Below, piece after piece: positions 11,285-21,030 of a DNA stretch of 64,000 nucleotides. Origin of the DNA: Filosporella fistucella (taxonomy: Eukaryota > Ascomycota > Leotiomycetes > Helotiales); NCBI GenBank assembly GCA_030077755.1, contig JAQJZZ010000013.1, positions 2,046,001 through 2,110,000 of the forward strand, in the 5' to 3' direction. Numbering within the stretch: position 1 is the stretch's first letter; the number at the start of each line of letters is the position of its first letter. The notes under the pieces were generated by a model that was not told the origin of the DNA, did not search any database, and saw only the letters and a list, made by a program, of their open reading frames with translations. A program made the translations under genes and the position numbers.

Positions 11285-12049
11285 TGTTGAGTTGTGTATG
11301 AGGTATGAAATTTGGGTGATGAGATTCGTAGGGTCAGGGTGGAATATTTGCTTTGAGGGATGGACGGCGTTCTGGGGAGCATATATAGGCGAACCATGAT
11401 TTTGATAGCTGGAGACTTCTCATCTCTTGATGGAGATACAAGCGAGATTTTACCGTTATCCTTCGTTTGCTGCAGTCTATATGCAAAATATGAGTTGCCT
11501 GTGAGCAGCGTGTGGCCGGATACTCCCTAGCTTAAAAGGTGCTGGCTGGTTGACATTATTGCCCTAGATTTAATTTACAGGAATAATCGATGCGAAAGGA
11601 TGCTGTCCGCATTCCCGCTCTACGCACATCTTTCTCGATGTGAGGATGACCGCTTCCTTCTAACTATCTTTTTCTGTCAATAATGATTCAAACACCAAGC
11701 GTAGATCATTCCTAACCTATTATGAATAGCTGCACAACACCACTCTACGATTGCAAAGAGCTTCCGCCATATAGTCCAATTAGTTTTCTTAAGCTTTAGA
11801 CATTAGATCACAATTATAGTACATAATACTTAGATAGGTATCTGCACAGTCCCCCTCATAGGTAAATTTACATTCCACGTGATATGCATTTCCTCCTGTC
11901 TCTCTGTCTCCTTTATAGAACTGTCTAATCACAAAAGTAAAATCGCAGTTTCACCTCTTATCCCACTTTGAAATACAGCTCTTTATCTACCTGAGAAAGA
12001 ACTTTTACGTTCATCACGTGTATGTCTTTTTTGTTGCACATCGCATGCC

Positions 12050-12118
12050 TGATTAATTCTGATTAATCGGATTAATCGGATTAATCAACCATTAATCAAA
12101 TAATCAAAGAATAATCAA
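12050..12118. repeat. short tandem array of a GATTAATC-type unit
   Basis: From 12050 the sequence repeats a 9-bp unit of the form GATTAATCG about three times. It then decays into further TTAATCAA and AATAATCAA units up to about 12118. GATTAATC is itself an imperfect palindrome resembling a homeodomain-type site. It could be a simple repeat or an array of binding sites. Confidence 0.6.
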
Positions 12119-12754
12119 GGCACATAATCGAGCTCAATACTCAGGGCAATTTTTTAGGTCAAATAATCAAATCCAATGATACAGTCGAGTGGAATCATCA
12201 CGTTAAAAAATCGGGTCAAAGATTCAGGTCCAATAGATAAATGAATCAGCCGAGTCAAAGCCTCGAATACTTAAACCACTCTACATCAAATCAATTCAAG
12301 TAAGAAATCTTACACAGACAGGGAACATGGTGGCTTTGGTGTATACCCTGTTTACCGCATACGAGGTAAATGATCTGCAAATTGAGGTTACGAGATGAAG
12401 CCATGGAAGAAGAGTGAACTGAGCTTGGAATTCTAAGAGAGGCTGGATTCGGGTTGGAAGGTTAATAGTACTAATGTAAATGAGATTATGCTACTGTTGT
12501 GTCTTTGAGATAAGTTGAGAGGGGGAGGGAGGAAGAATTGAGGATTAGGACATGGAAATAGAGGGGGGAATCATGAATAGAAATTCCTCTATTCGGATGC
12601 CTTGAATCACCGACTTCCAATTTCGATTTGGATAAAGACGAATTGCTCTAGGAAATGACTTACTTCAAAGCATGTCATGCAGTACTGTGGCACCTTCCTT
12701 GTATACGGTACCACGGTCCCACGTCCTTCCATAGCTAGCTAGTTCGACAAGAAT

Positions 12755-13073
12755 ACCATAATATTCTCTCTCCTTTTCTTATGGTACCGCCACATGGTAG
12801 CTACTTGACGTGATTCGTTGAACCATATTCGATCGATTTCTCATTCTGGGAAATCCGGTACCAAGTACAACGCCAATCACCCTTACGGGAAAGAAGAAGA
12901 CCAAGGGCAAGAAGTAGAATCTGCCACAACAACCCCGCCTAAGGGACGAATAAGGTCGCTTGGTACCTGTGAATTCAAGAACAAAATCCGTATTCCGTGA
13001 CGATTCCTTCTCCATATCAGTTCCGTCAGCGGCACCATCATATTCCCTCTTCTTTTCTTACGGTCCCGCCACA
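12755..13073. repeat. pair of about 40-bp direct repeats, 279 bp apart
   Basis: Copy 1 (12755-12794) and copy 2 (13034-13073) share ACCAT.ATATTC.CTCT.CTTTTCTTA.GGT.CCGCCACA with a few mismatches. The segment between them carries several GGTACC-centred short inverted matches (about 12855 and 12958). Direct repeats flanking 240 bp resemble terminal repeats of a small non-autonomous element, or segmental duplication. No coding capacity is seen inside. Confidence 0.5.
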
Positions 13074-13388
13074 GAGCGGGACTAACGCGTAGCTGTTGTT
13101 TACTATATTACCGCATCAAATCTTATTCTTTTAAGTCTGAACAGTGAATACAATAGTAGAGGATGTTCGCCTGCACAAGTATGGTTACATGATCTTCTAT
13201 CCATTCTTCTTATCCTATAGCACAAGAGGATAATCGCTTATAGACCTAACTATTGCTACGATATAGAGTGGGGATTTAGCTCTAGACCTATAATAGGAAA
13301 TTCTCCACCTCTTATTCTTCGACAAAAATATATATGATATAGTTAGATTAATTGGTAGTATAGATTATACATATTTTAATAACGTGCA

Positions 13389-13790
13389 TTCTCCTTCGGG
13401 TTTCTGAAGATTTTTTACTCTACTTATTCACACTTATTACGAATACTTGATTGCTTGTTCTTCTCCGAAACTATTGTGAATAATGTAATTGAAACGTTTG
13501 GCAACACAAGTGAGAGAGATTAGAATGATTTGTCCTCTCCCCTAGGGTTCTGAAGATTATTAATCTCTATTTAATCATACTTATGATTGTTATTCTCCAA
13601 GTTCTGCTTCTCCTAAACTGGTATCAGCAATATGATCGGATGTTTAGCCAATAGTAGATAGAGACATTGCAGCACTCATATTGTTCCCTGGAGTTCTAAA
13701 CATTATTTAGATTCAGATATTGCGAGCGAGGAGAACTTGAATTGTAGGGTCTAAACAGGTGGAGCAGTGATGATAGGCTGCTTCAATATG
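13389..13790. repeat. degenerate tandem repeat, period about 146 bp, two to three copies
   Basis: A block beginning near CTCCTTCGGGTTTCTGAAGA (13391) recurs near 13540 as CTCCCCTAGGGTTCTGAAGA, with matching downstream text (ACT/AATCTCTA.TTA.TCA.ACTTAT, then CTTCTCC.AAACT). TGAAG is at 13405 and 13551, a spacing of 146. A weaker third copy (GGAGTTCTAAACATTATTTAGA) lies another 146 bp on at about 13690. Most differences look like transitions. Confidence 0.5.
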
Positions 13791-14050
13791 CTTGATATAT
13801 CTTTCTGGGACTTTCGACCATGCCCTCCGTAGGGAGTGGTACTCGTCTGCTTACATCCCGTGGTTTGGTTACCACGCCCGGTACAACGCAAGCTCTCCCC
13901 TATTCTGGTCAAAAACTAAGCGAGATTTTAGTCTCGTTGACCCTTCCCTTTCTGCCCACGACCACACGTGCCATCCGCGTCAAATGTTTACAACCTTGAG
14001 TCAACAACTTCAACTCACAAACTCAACAACCTCATCTCAACAACACCGCA

Positions 14051-16639
14051 ATGTCTTCGAAGAAGGAGAAGAGACCAAAGGGTAGAAAAGGCCCAGGTCT
14101 ATTTGACCTGGCCATTTCTACCGAGGATTTCTATGCAGCCAGGACAAAGGCAATGCTCGAGATGAAGTTTGATACAAATGTCTCGTTTGAGTTCGCGGCC
14201 TTGGCCAAGCAAGAGAACCAGAGCAAGGTGGCGGGTTCAGAGAAGAGAGAAGGCCAGCGAGACATGCGCTCAAGTCTTGCGGCAGCCATCATGCCTCCAG
14301 CTTCTCCAGCCCCACGGTCGTTTGGAAGCAGGAGCAGCGATGACGCTCAACCGAACATATCATCTCGCGTACAAACAGCTAATATCTCCCGAGCACCTCG
14401 TGGTCCTCGAAGAGACCAATACAACGGTAATCAGCGAGAGAGACAGTTACAGAGATCTGAATACTCCCCTAGTCCTCTTTCATCCATGGATCTCAATAAC
14501 CCATCTCGCGTTATGTCCGAGCAGGTAGAGAAGTCGTCGATGCTGATGACGAGCAATCGATTGCCATCTTTCCCTCCACCTGCCACGTATCTGCCGAGCG
14601 ATGGTTATACTCATCATGACAATGATCGCAGCCAACAATTCACAGAGTCACGACCATCTGATGACCGAGCAGAACGAGAGCTGTCAGCTCAATTGGATCG
14701 CATGTCTCTTCCGCCTGAGTCTATATCTGACCATCAGAACAGCCCGTCTATACATTCGCGACAAAGTTCACGATCTCCATATCCTTCAAATGCTAACAGT
14801 AATTACAGTAACATGGCAAACTCTCGACGAAGCAAAAGCTACCATTCCCGATCGCTGTCAACTCTCGCTGAAGAGAACTCAGGACATGTATTAAAGAAAG
14901 CTAGACCATCTCCACCACTTCCACAAACGACTTGGACTGCTGAGGGTCCATCTTTTCGAAGCTCAAAGCTAGATTCAGTTAGCAACACCAGGAACATCGC
15001 GACGAAGTCTCCTTTCGATGTGTTCGCTGGACGACGACCGGGATACTGGCAAGACGGCAGTGCTAAGGAGGTAAACTCTATCCCCGCCCATCTGTTTCAA
15101 GAAACTTTGAACAGATCGCAGTATGAGGGTTCAACTGCAAAGAGAGCTCCAGGTCCATCAGTCTTCAACAGATCAGTGTCACAGACACTCCCTGATGCTC
15201 TCCGCCACGCTTCACCCACAGTCGGCAAATCAATGAACTCAAGATCGTCAATCCTCACTGCTCCTAACAACATCCCACTTCAGCCATATATCCCTGACCT
15301 ACCACGACCCAGTGTCGAGGTTCCAGAAGTAGATCAAGTGAATGAAGTTGCTTTGACCAAGGCAGTCAAACCTTCATCGTCGAAAAAGAGGGTGTGTGAT
15401 GAGTCCGATGAAACTGAGGAAGTCCAAGCTTCCACTCGCATTTCCGGGCCACAGCCACCACAGCAACATGTTGCAAAGAAAACTCGTCTAATATTTGATG
15501 AAGCAGACACGAGTCCTGAAGTGGTAGAAGGAATACAAGAGTTGAGCAGTGATGAGGATCCGGGAAATACCTCTGCTTCTCCGAAACCTGAACCAGAGTC
15601 TAACCCATCTACTAACAATCCCCTCCAGATTACAGCAGCTAACCCATCAACTCCTAACACACAGAGAAATGTACCGCTTTTCCCAATAGAGATACAAAAT
15701 CGTATCATAAAGTTTGGCTTCCAGCCTCAATTCGTTGAACTACGATTTGCCCAAAATACACGCTCCGAAAAATATGACCTGGTCTGCAAATATGTTCCAC
15801 GCGTGCTTCAAGTTAACAATACATGGAAGTGGGAAGCTCTGAGGCACTGTGTGTTCCTTGGCGATATGCAATGCAACATTCGAGTATTCTTCAACCCTCA
15901 AGTCGACACTTTGCATATTCAGGATCAACATCCAGGACGACGTGTTCTAGGACTCGATCATATGCTGGCAGCTTTGAGACATCTACCTTTAAAAGACATG
16001 ATTCGTTCCCTTTCTGTGACGAACATGTTTTTTGAAGGTCCGCAGCTTACTGCGATACCAAGACCTCTCATTTTCCAATTTCCAAATCTTACTCGCGTAA
16101 TCATATCGCAAAGACTTGGGGCAAATTGGTTTGCCAGCTCTGGTGCACGCGTGGAATATTATGTGCATATGAATGGGTGCAATAGGGAATTTGGAGGGGA
16201 CTTTTGTTTCCCGGATGGGAAACATGTTTGTTCCGACGAGCGCAGTTTTTGTGACCATTCCAAGCCTGACTTCCAACCAATTGTGTCAGACTTGTTAGAT
16301 GGCTTGCAGAAGAGGAAATGGGGCACAATGAACTGGAAGATTCCCAGATTTGAGTTTAGATTTCTGTGCACTGTAAACGCACTAGATCCTATTTGTCCGG
16401 TGGATGGAAGAGAGCGAGTTTGGAAAAAGGGCAAAGCGGAGGAGAGGTTGGAGCAGATTGAGGAAGACAGGGCTGCGGAAAGACGCCAACTGGCTCGTGA
16501 AGCTGCCGAGAGAAATGCGAATCCGAATTGGCTTGAGGAAACTAGAGCTGAGACTAGGCGAATGGAGCGAATTTTACGTGAGGCAGGTGAACATTCAGCT
16601 GCTGACAGACAAGAGCATCGCGATGCAGCTGAAAACTGA
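14051..16639 (+). CDS. 2EXR-domain protein, 862 aa
   Basis: The function is unknown; 2EXR is a fungal domain named after a conserved motif, related in layout to F-box-type proteins. The intronless frame has a long disordered Ser/Pro/Arg-rich N-terminus (residues 1 to about 535). It includes a basic start (MSSKKEKRPKGRKGPGLFDL) and acidic patches (EVVEGIQELSSDEDPG). The globular part (about 540-760) opens FPIEIQNRIIKFGFQPQFVE, with VLQVNNTWKWEALRHC and FFNPQVDTLHI, which fit the 2EXR pattern. Several Cys/His (CNREFGGDFCFPDGKHVC) may bind metal or form loops. The C-terminus (about 775-862) is a highly charged Glu/Arg/Ala-rich helix, probably coiled coil. The 862-residue length is large for the family because of the disordered N-terminus. 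The product is likely nuclear. Confidence 0.8.
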   Translation: MSSKKEKRPKGRKGPGLFDLAISTEDFYAARTKAMLEMKFDTNVSFEFAALAKQENQSKVAGSEKREGQRDMRSSLAAAIMPPASPAPRSFGSRSSDDAQPNISSRVQTANISRAPRGPRRDQYNGNQRERQLQRSEYSPSPLSSMDLNNPSRVMSEQVEKSSMLMTSNRLPSFPPPATYLPSDGYTHHDNDRSQQFTESRPSDDRAERELSAQLDRMSLPPESISDHQNSPSIHSRQSSRSPYPSNANSNYSNMANSRRSKSYHSRSLSTLAEENSGHVLKKARPSPPLPQTTWTAEGPSFRSSKLDSVSNTRNIATKSPFDVFAGRRPGYWQDGSAKEVNSIPAHLFQETLNRSQYEGSTAKRAPGPSVFNRSVSQTLPDALRHASPTVGKSMNSRSSILTAPNNIPLQPYIPDLPRPSVEVPEVDQVNEVALTKAVKPSSSKKRVCDESDETEEVQASTRISGPQPPQQHVAKKTRLIFDEADTSPEVVEGIQELSSDEDPGNTSASPKPEPESNPSTNNPLQITAANPSTPNTQRNVPLFPIEIQNRIIKFGFQPQFVELRFAQNTRSEKYDLVCKYVPRVLQVNNTWKWEALRHCVFLGDMQCNIRVFFNPQVDTLHIQDQHPGRRVLGLDHMLAALRHLPLKDMIRSLSVTNMFFEGPQLTAIPRPLIFQFPNLTRVIISQRLGANWFASSGARVEYYVHMNGCNREFGGDFCFPDGKHVCSDERSFCDHSKPDFQPIVSDLLDGLQKRKWGTMNWKIPRFEFRFLCTVNALDPICPVDGRERVWKKGKAEERLEQIEEDRAAERRQLAREAAERNANPNWLEETRAETRRMERILREAGEHSAADRQEHRDAAEN

Positions 16640-17195
16640 ACGGTGGCAGATTTTTTGTTGAGGAAAGATTGCTGTATTAGCACATCTCGTTTCTTGGTAT
16701 GAATAAGGAGCTGTAAGTTGGTCAGATCCATCGCGGTGAAGTGGCATTTTGGGAATCTTCACTGATATTTATCGAAGGCATCATTATATTTGAAAGAGAA
16801 GTTACTTCCTTTTTACTTCTCCATTAGATGGGCATCATCCTTTTCTACGTATTTATTGTTGGAATATTGTCGAGAAAGATGTCGGAATGTGGATTGCATC
16901 TGGGAATAGGCTTCTGTAAAGTACTCGCACATCTGGTGGAACACTTTCCTGAAGTAAATGCCTTTGCAAGCAATTTCATCTTCAGAGAACTTCACGTTTC
17001 TACTACAGATAGATCGAGCATAGATAAAGCCTTCTCACAGCGGATTGCAATCAAGTTTTTCCAGATGGATCATCTCTCGAATATAAACCTCAATCAGATT
17101 AAACCATTTGATTTGAAGCAGCAGTGAAATCTATTACCATCTATCTCTAATACCATCTATAATCTATCCCATCCGTCCTCATGTAAACGCCCTCT
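16640..17195. other. intergenic between convergent genes
   Basis: This is the 3' flank of the 2EXR gene and of the N-acetyltransferase gene. A 99-codon plus frame (16828-17127) and a 60-codon minus frame overlap here without motifs, and I do not support either. Confidence 0.45.
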
Positions 17196-18307
17196 CTAAA
17201 CTATCTCCACATTCCTTCCTCTAGCACTCTCCCTCTCCTCTTCCGTCAACTCAATACCGAAAAACTCCCTCAGAGCCAGAACTCTCTCTTCCTCACTATT
17301 ACAAACCCGAACCACCTCAGTCCTACCTCCCAAATTCCTCTTCACCTCACCATTTACCAACATAACCTTCCCTATCACCTTAATCTCTCCTTCTTCCACG
17401 CCTCTAATAAACTTCACTCCCAACACAGTTCTTGTCTGTAGGTTACTGCCTCCTTGATACGTACTAGTATAGTAATTCATGATCTCAAAATCGGCAGGGA
17501 AGAATTCAAGTTCTGGAAAAGCGTAGAAGGAGTTCCAAGGTAAAGAGGGGGAGTTCCGCGATTGGTATACCCAGTGTAGCTGAGATGTGGTGGAGTGAGG
17601 GAGAGTGGTGTGTAAGAGCTGGACTTCGGAATTTCCTAGATTTTGAGAGGGCCGCTGGGGGATGAGGGGAAGGGGGTGAGTTGGGCCGTCGCCGCCGAAA
17701 CCGACCTGTCTTATGTGTTAGATACTAGGTTGATTTTGGACATCGGGATGTCAGGAGAAGAAAGTTTGGCTAGTATGTAACATCAAAAGTTAGGAAAAAG
17801 AGAGCTTACATCGAGCATATACTTTTCTCCTGTAGGAAGTGTGACGATATTGACCAAGTGGACCCTGACCCCCATCAGTTTTCTTTCTCCTAAATTCTTT
17901 CCCCATACCCACATATCGTCGGGCACAAAGACTCACCACCCAATGTAATCCCCCGATGGGACACCTCCGACTCTTGGTCTTATCCTTACTCCCGCCGTAT
18001 AAACCTCCCACCCCAATGCCTTCAACACGTGATTGAACAGCAAACTAGTCTCCATACAATACCCTCCTCTTCCTCGTCCATCACCTACAATTTTCTGAAA
18101 CAAAACTTGTGGATCAATGGAGATTGAATGGTGAGATGAGTAGTGCAGATTCAGATTCTCGTAGGGAATAGTGGTTATGTGGTGGATGTGGAGAGCGCTT
18201 AGGTACGCGAGAGTTTTTTCTGGCCCGGAGGAGTGGTGGAATTGAGGAGGGAGAGAGACGAGAGTTTCGTATTGAGATATTTGAGATGGAGTGAGGGTGG
18301 TGGCCAT
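17196..18307 (-). CDS. arylamine N-acetyltransferase (NAT)
   Basis: NAT transfers acetyl or malonyl from CoA to arylamines and hydrazines; fungal members detoxify plant benzoxazolinone-derived aminophenols. Exons 18307-17937, 17864-17810 and 17705-17196 join in frame to give 311 residues. The catalytic triad is present. Cys84 lies in RGRGGYCMETSLLFNHVL, His126 in VHLVNIVTL and Asp142 in YMLDVGFGGDGPTHPLPL. The second intron falls directly after the catalytic Asp codon. The N-terminal helical domain has IPYENLNLH, the usual PFENL block. The C-terminal domain carries the VLGVKFIRG and REFFGIEL segments. Length is in the normal range and nothing is missing, so an active cytosolic enzyme is likely. 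Confidence 0.92.
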
Positions 18308-19563
18308 TTTATGCTGAGGAGTGGTATATTGGAGTGCTGGAGTGTGTGTGTGATGGTGTGTGACTCAGCTCAAATTCTGTGTTCGAAAGTTGAAACGGGA
18401 TTGCTGGTTTTGAAAGATAGCTAGAGTGAAAGAGAGTGTAAGTCGAGTTTTATATCTCGGGCGTGACCCACGAAAAGCTGATTGTCCGAATGCTTCCGAA
18501 TGCACTTTCAGTTTTTCTAGAGATGTGGTTGACTTGGTAGGACAGCTGAGAAGTTGGAAGCGGTGTGATTCAGCGAGTGATTATGTAATCTCAGGGGTAA
18601 CACAACCATATGTTAACACGGCCACTGGCCCATCTTTTGCTTGGTTTAATGGTAACAGTAGAAAAGAGACGGATCATGATCAACTTCCCATTGGGTTAAA
18701 TGAAAATGTGACAAGATGGCCTCAAATCAATACTTATTTTCGTCACACGAGAACATTTAATTTTGACTAACAAAAGCTGTCTCCAATAGCAACCGATATA
18801 TCTTTTCAAGAGAGAATTTTGGGATAACTCAACTCTAAACAATTCTGACAAAACGTCTCGCAAAATTTGCATGATCTACGCCTGTAAGATGACATTCTGC
18901 GGCCACAAGAGAGATATTGAATGGCCTTGTTGCTTTTCTGAAGATCATATAGATGATCTCTGCCGATTTCAATGAAGGAAGTCCTAGCTACGTTCCAGGA
19001 CAGCGTTTTCCAGGAGAATATTTGGAGGATATTTGGAAGGTTGCTGTATCCTGTGTGAATTATAGGCGACCCCAGAGCATGCTTGGCTACAGAGGGTTGT
19101 GCAAGATATTTCAAATGGGCAGATCACCCGAAAAGTGTGGTTTTGAGGGATAGTCATTGCATCTTTGGAACACTGCAGATTTGCAAGTAGAGTCATGTCC
19201 TATATTATGCAACGTACAGTGAGTTACATGACCACCCGACTCCGGTCTGTATCGCTACAGGTTACACAAAACTTACTTCCACCTGCTCAGACCTCACTTT
19301 CCTATCTCTCACACCCCTTTCTTCTCCACTCCATATAGAGTCATTCAGGTCCTTGGCAAGTTGTCCTCTATCCCTCCGCGCAATTCATTAGTAGAATCAA
19401 ACTTGACTTGGTAAAACGATTGCTAGGAGTAGCAATGGCGCTAGTTTGTATTTAAAAGTCTAACCAATACGAAAAGTACCAAGCGCCTCCATATCTGCTT
19501 CTGCAACTCAGTTGTCGCTTCTCCAGTGTGATTCCAAAGCATAATAAGGCTCCCGACAGGATT
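18308..19563. other. intergenic, no supported gene
   Basis: The first 150 bp should be the NAT promoter. Frames at 18426-18770 (+), 18806-19114 (-) and 18953-19153 (+) overlap one another on opposite strands. None has a convincing start, splice signal or family motif. A CPxxxCxxxC-like run near 18850 (-) is too short to call. Confidence 0.45.
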
Positions 19564-20440
19564 TCAAACATCAATCGAACACACCACTGCACATACTTTC
19601 TCCTCGGGTCGCGTTTCAGTTGCTTTCAATATCGCAAGCGCAGGATGCGAGGCATTATGAAGCATCTCAACCCACTTGATGTGCAATACTGCTTCATCTC
19701 CCACAGTCATTTCCCAATTCGTAGGTTTCCATTATTCCACATATTCACCCTCAGCGAGACAGGCATTGTAGAAATGGAGTAAGCACTCTCAACCACTTGC
19801 ACACCAATCGCATGCCAATTTATCCTTCCTGGCATACAATCCATTCGACATGTATTCCAGTTATCCCATGTACCAGCAGCAGGTAAACTTGTGTATGCGC
19901 CTGGATGACCGCTATCCCAGAAGGCTGATTTGCCAGCTGAATCTAGGATATAGGATCTGAGGTTTGGATCCTAATATCGGTCTCGCTCGTGCCTGAGCAG
20001 TTAGTGAACATGCCTGCCACAGTACCTAAATCTGGCAAATAAACGCGCCGAGAGGTAGGCAGGGTTGGTATTTGTTATACGGATTGCTGCTATAGATTGA
20101 AAACTGTTAAAGATTGAGGTTCGGAGGGTGAGGAAAGTCGTTATATCTACACCTCTTTCTAGGATAATTAACATCAATTGAGTTTCTACGAGGGAGATTG
20201 AAGCACCTACGCATACATTGTTGGGAGAATGCACAGCTAGAATTGGTGAGTTCATTGTAATTTGGCGTGTCCAAGTTTGAATCTCCCAGTTCGTGGTCTA
20301 TGCAGGTGTGGTGAAGAACAAATCAGTAACAGTAGCATTATTGGTGTAACCAAATTCAGATATAATCCCAAGATTTCTGTTAGAGGAATTTGTAAAAACG
20401 CCACGGAGGTTTAGATTGGATGGGATGTGAATTAATCTGA
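19564..20440 (-). pseudogene. decayed GH16-like (concanavalin A-like lectin/glucanase fold) secreted protein
   Basis: Reading the minus strand gives family fragments in order but in different frames. About 20435-20305 holds a segment with SEFGYTNNATVTDLFFTTPA. About 20050-19955 reads PDLGTVAGMFTNCS then ETDIRIQTSDP, aligning to the GH16-type core where fungal relatives have FFTY plus E-x-D-x-E. About 19925-19730 reads AFWDSGHPGAYTSLPAAGTW, MPGRINW and SLRVNMWNNGN. About 19723-19565 continues WEMTVGDEAVLHIKWVEMLH to a TGA at 19564. At least two frameshifts (near 19955 and 19725) and an in-frame stop break the gene. The second catalytic Glu is Arg. Family assignment is by eye; short introns could explain one break but not all. 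Confidence 0.5.
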
Positions 20441-21030
20441 CAATGAATCATTCGAAACAAAGAATGAGCAGTTTGCAGGATCAATGATTTGTGATCTGGC
20501 AGGATTAAAGCGACGAAATATTGACCGCATCAAAGAGAGGCTTGGAATTGACTACATCATAACTAATATGGAAAAGATACATATTGAAATTGTCGTTCGT
20601 TTTAAAAGTTGGTGGTAGGAGGTGTTTGGAAGCAGAGAATTCAAATTTGATACAATTAATAATTTCAAGTAGTGAAATTAGTTTGATGTAGCGTACCTAA
20701 CGTTCCGCAGTCCCAGGGTCTTGATCTGTGTCTCATTGTACCGCCCATGATTCATGAGAAAGAGAGTACCACGAACCTATGAATAAACATTGGTTGCCAA
20801 GTGAGTGTCCTTATAATAATCTGTATTAATTGGGACTACCCTTGAGCTCCTTGCTATCCTAAATTGCCTTTCTTGGGCCTCTATGGATCTTGACTTTCTA
20901 TATGTTATATATCCATTCCCGCTGTCCAAAGACTGGCTCAACTTAGACGCCAATGAAAATACTTCTGATTGTCTCTAGCTAGAAAGTACTTTCAAGCCTT
21001 GAGTGAGTCCAGATGTCTTTATCATTAGAT
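20441..21030. other. intergenic between the GH16-like relic and the HET gene
   Basis: No frame is supported. It probably contains the 3' region of the HET gene (stop at 21031, minus strand) and the dead 5' end of the GH16-like relic. Confidence 0.4.

Larger units (their letters stand above)
11285..14050. other. repeat-bearing intergenic region
   Basis: This 2.8 kb, apparently AT-rich stretch has no supported gene. It contains three repeat features listed separately (about 12050-12118, 12755-13073 and 13389-13790). The last 100 bases before 14051 are C/A-rich with several CAACA motifs, typical of a fungal 5' leader for the downstream gene. The degenerate repeats suggest remnants of mobile or RIP-altered DNA, but no transposase or reverse transcriptase frame is visible. 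Confidence 0.5.

Noticed and set aside
12050..12118. Possible CRISPR or telomere-type array
   Set aside because: Units are only 9 bp with no spacers and no telomere motif; it is a simple decayed repeat.
18426..18770. 114-codon plus frame behind the NAT gene
   Set aside because: No family resemblance or splice signals; overlaps the likely NAT promoter.
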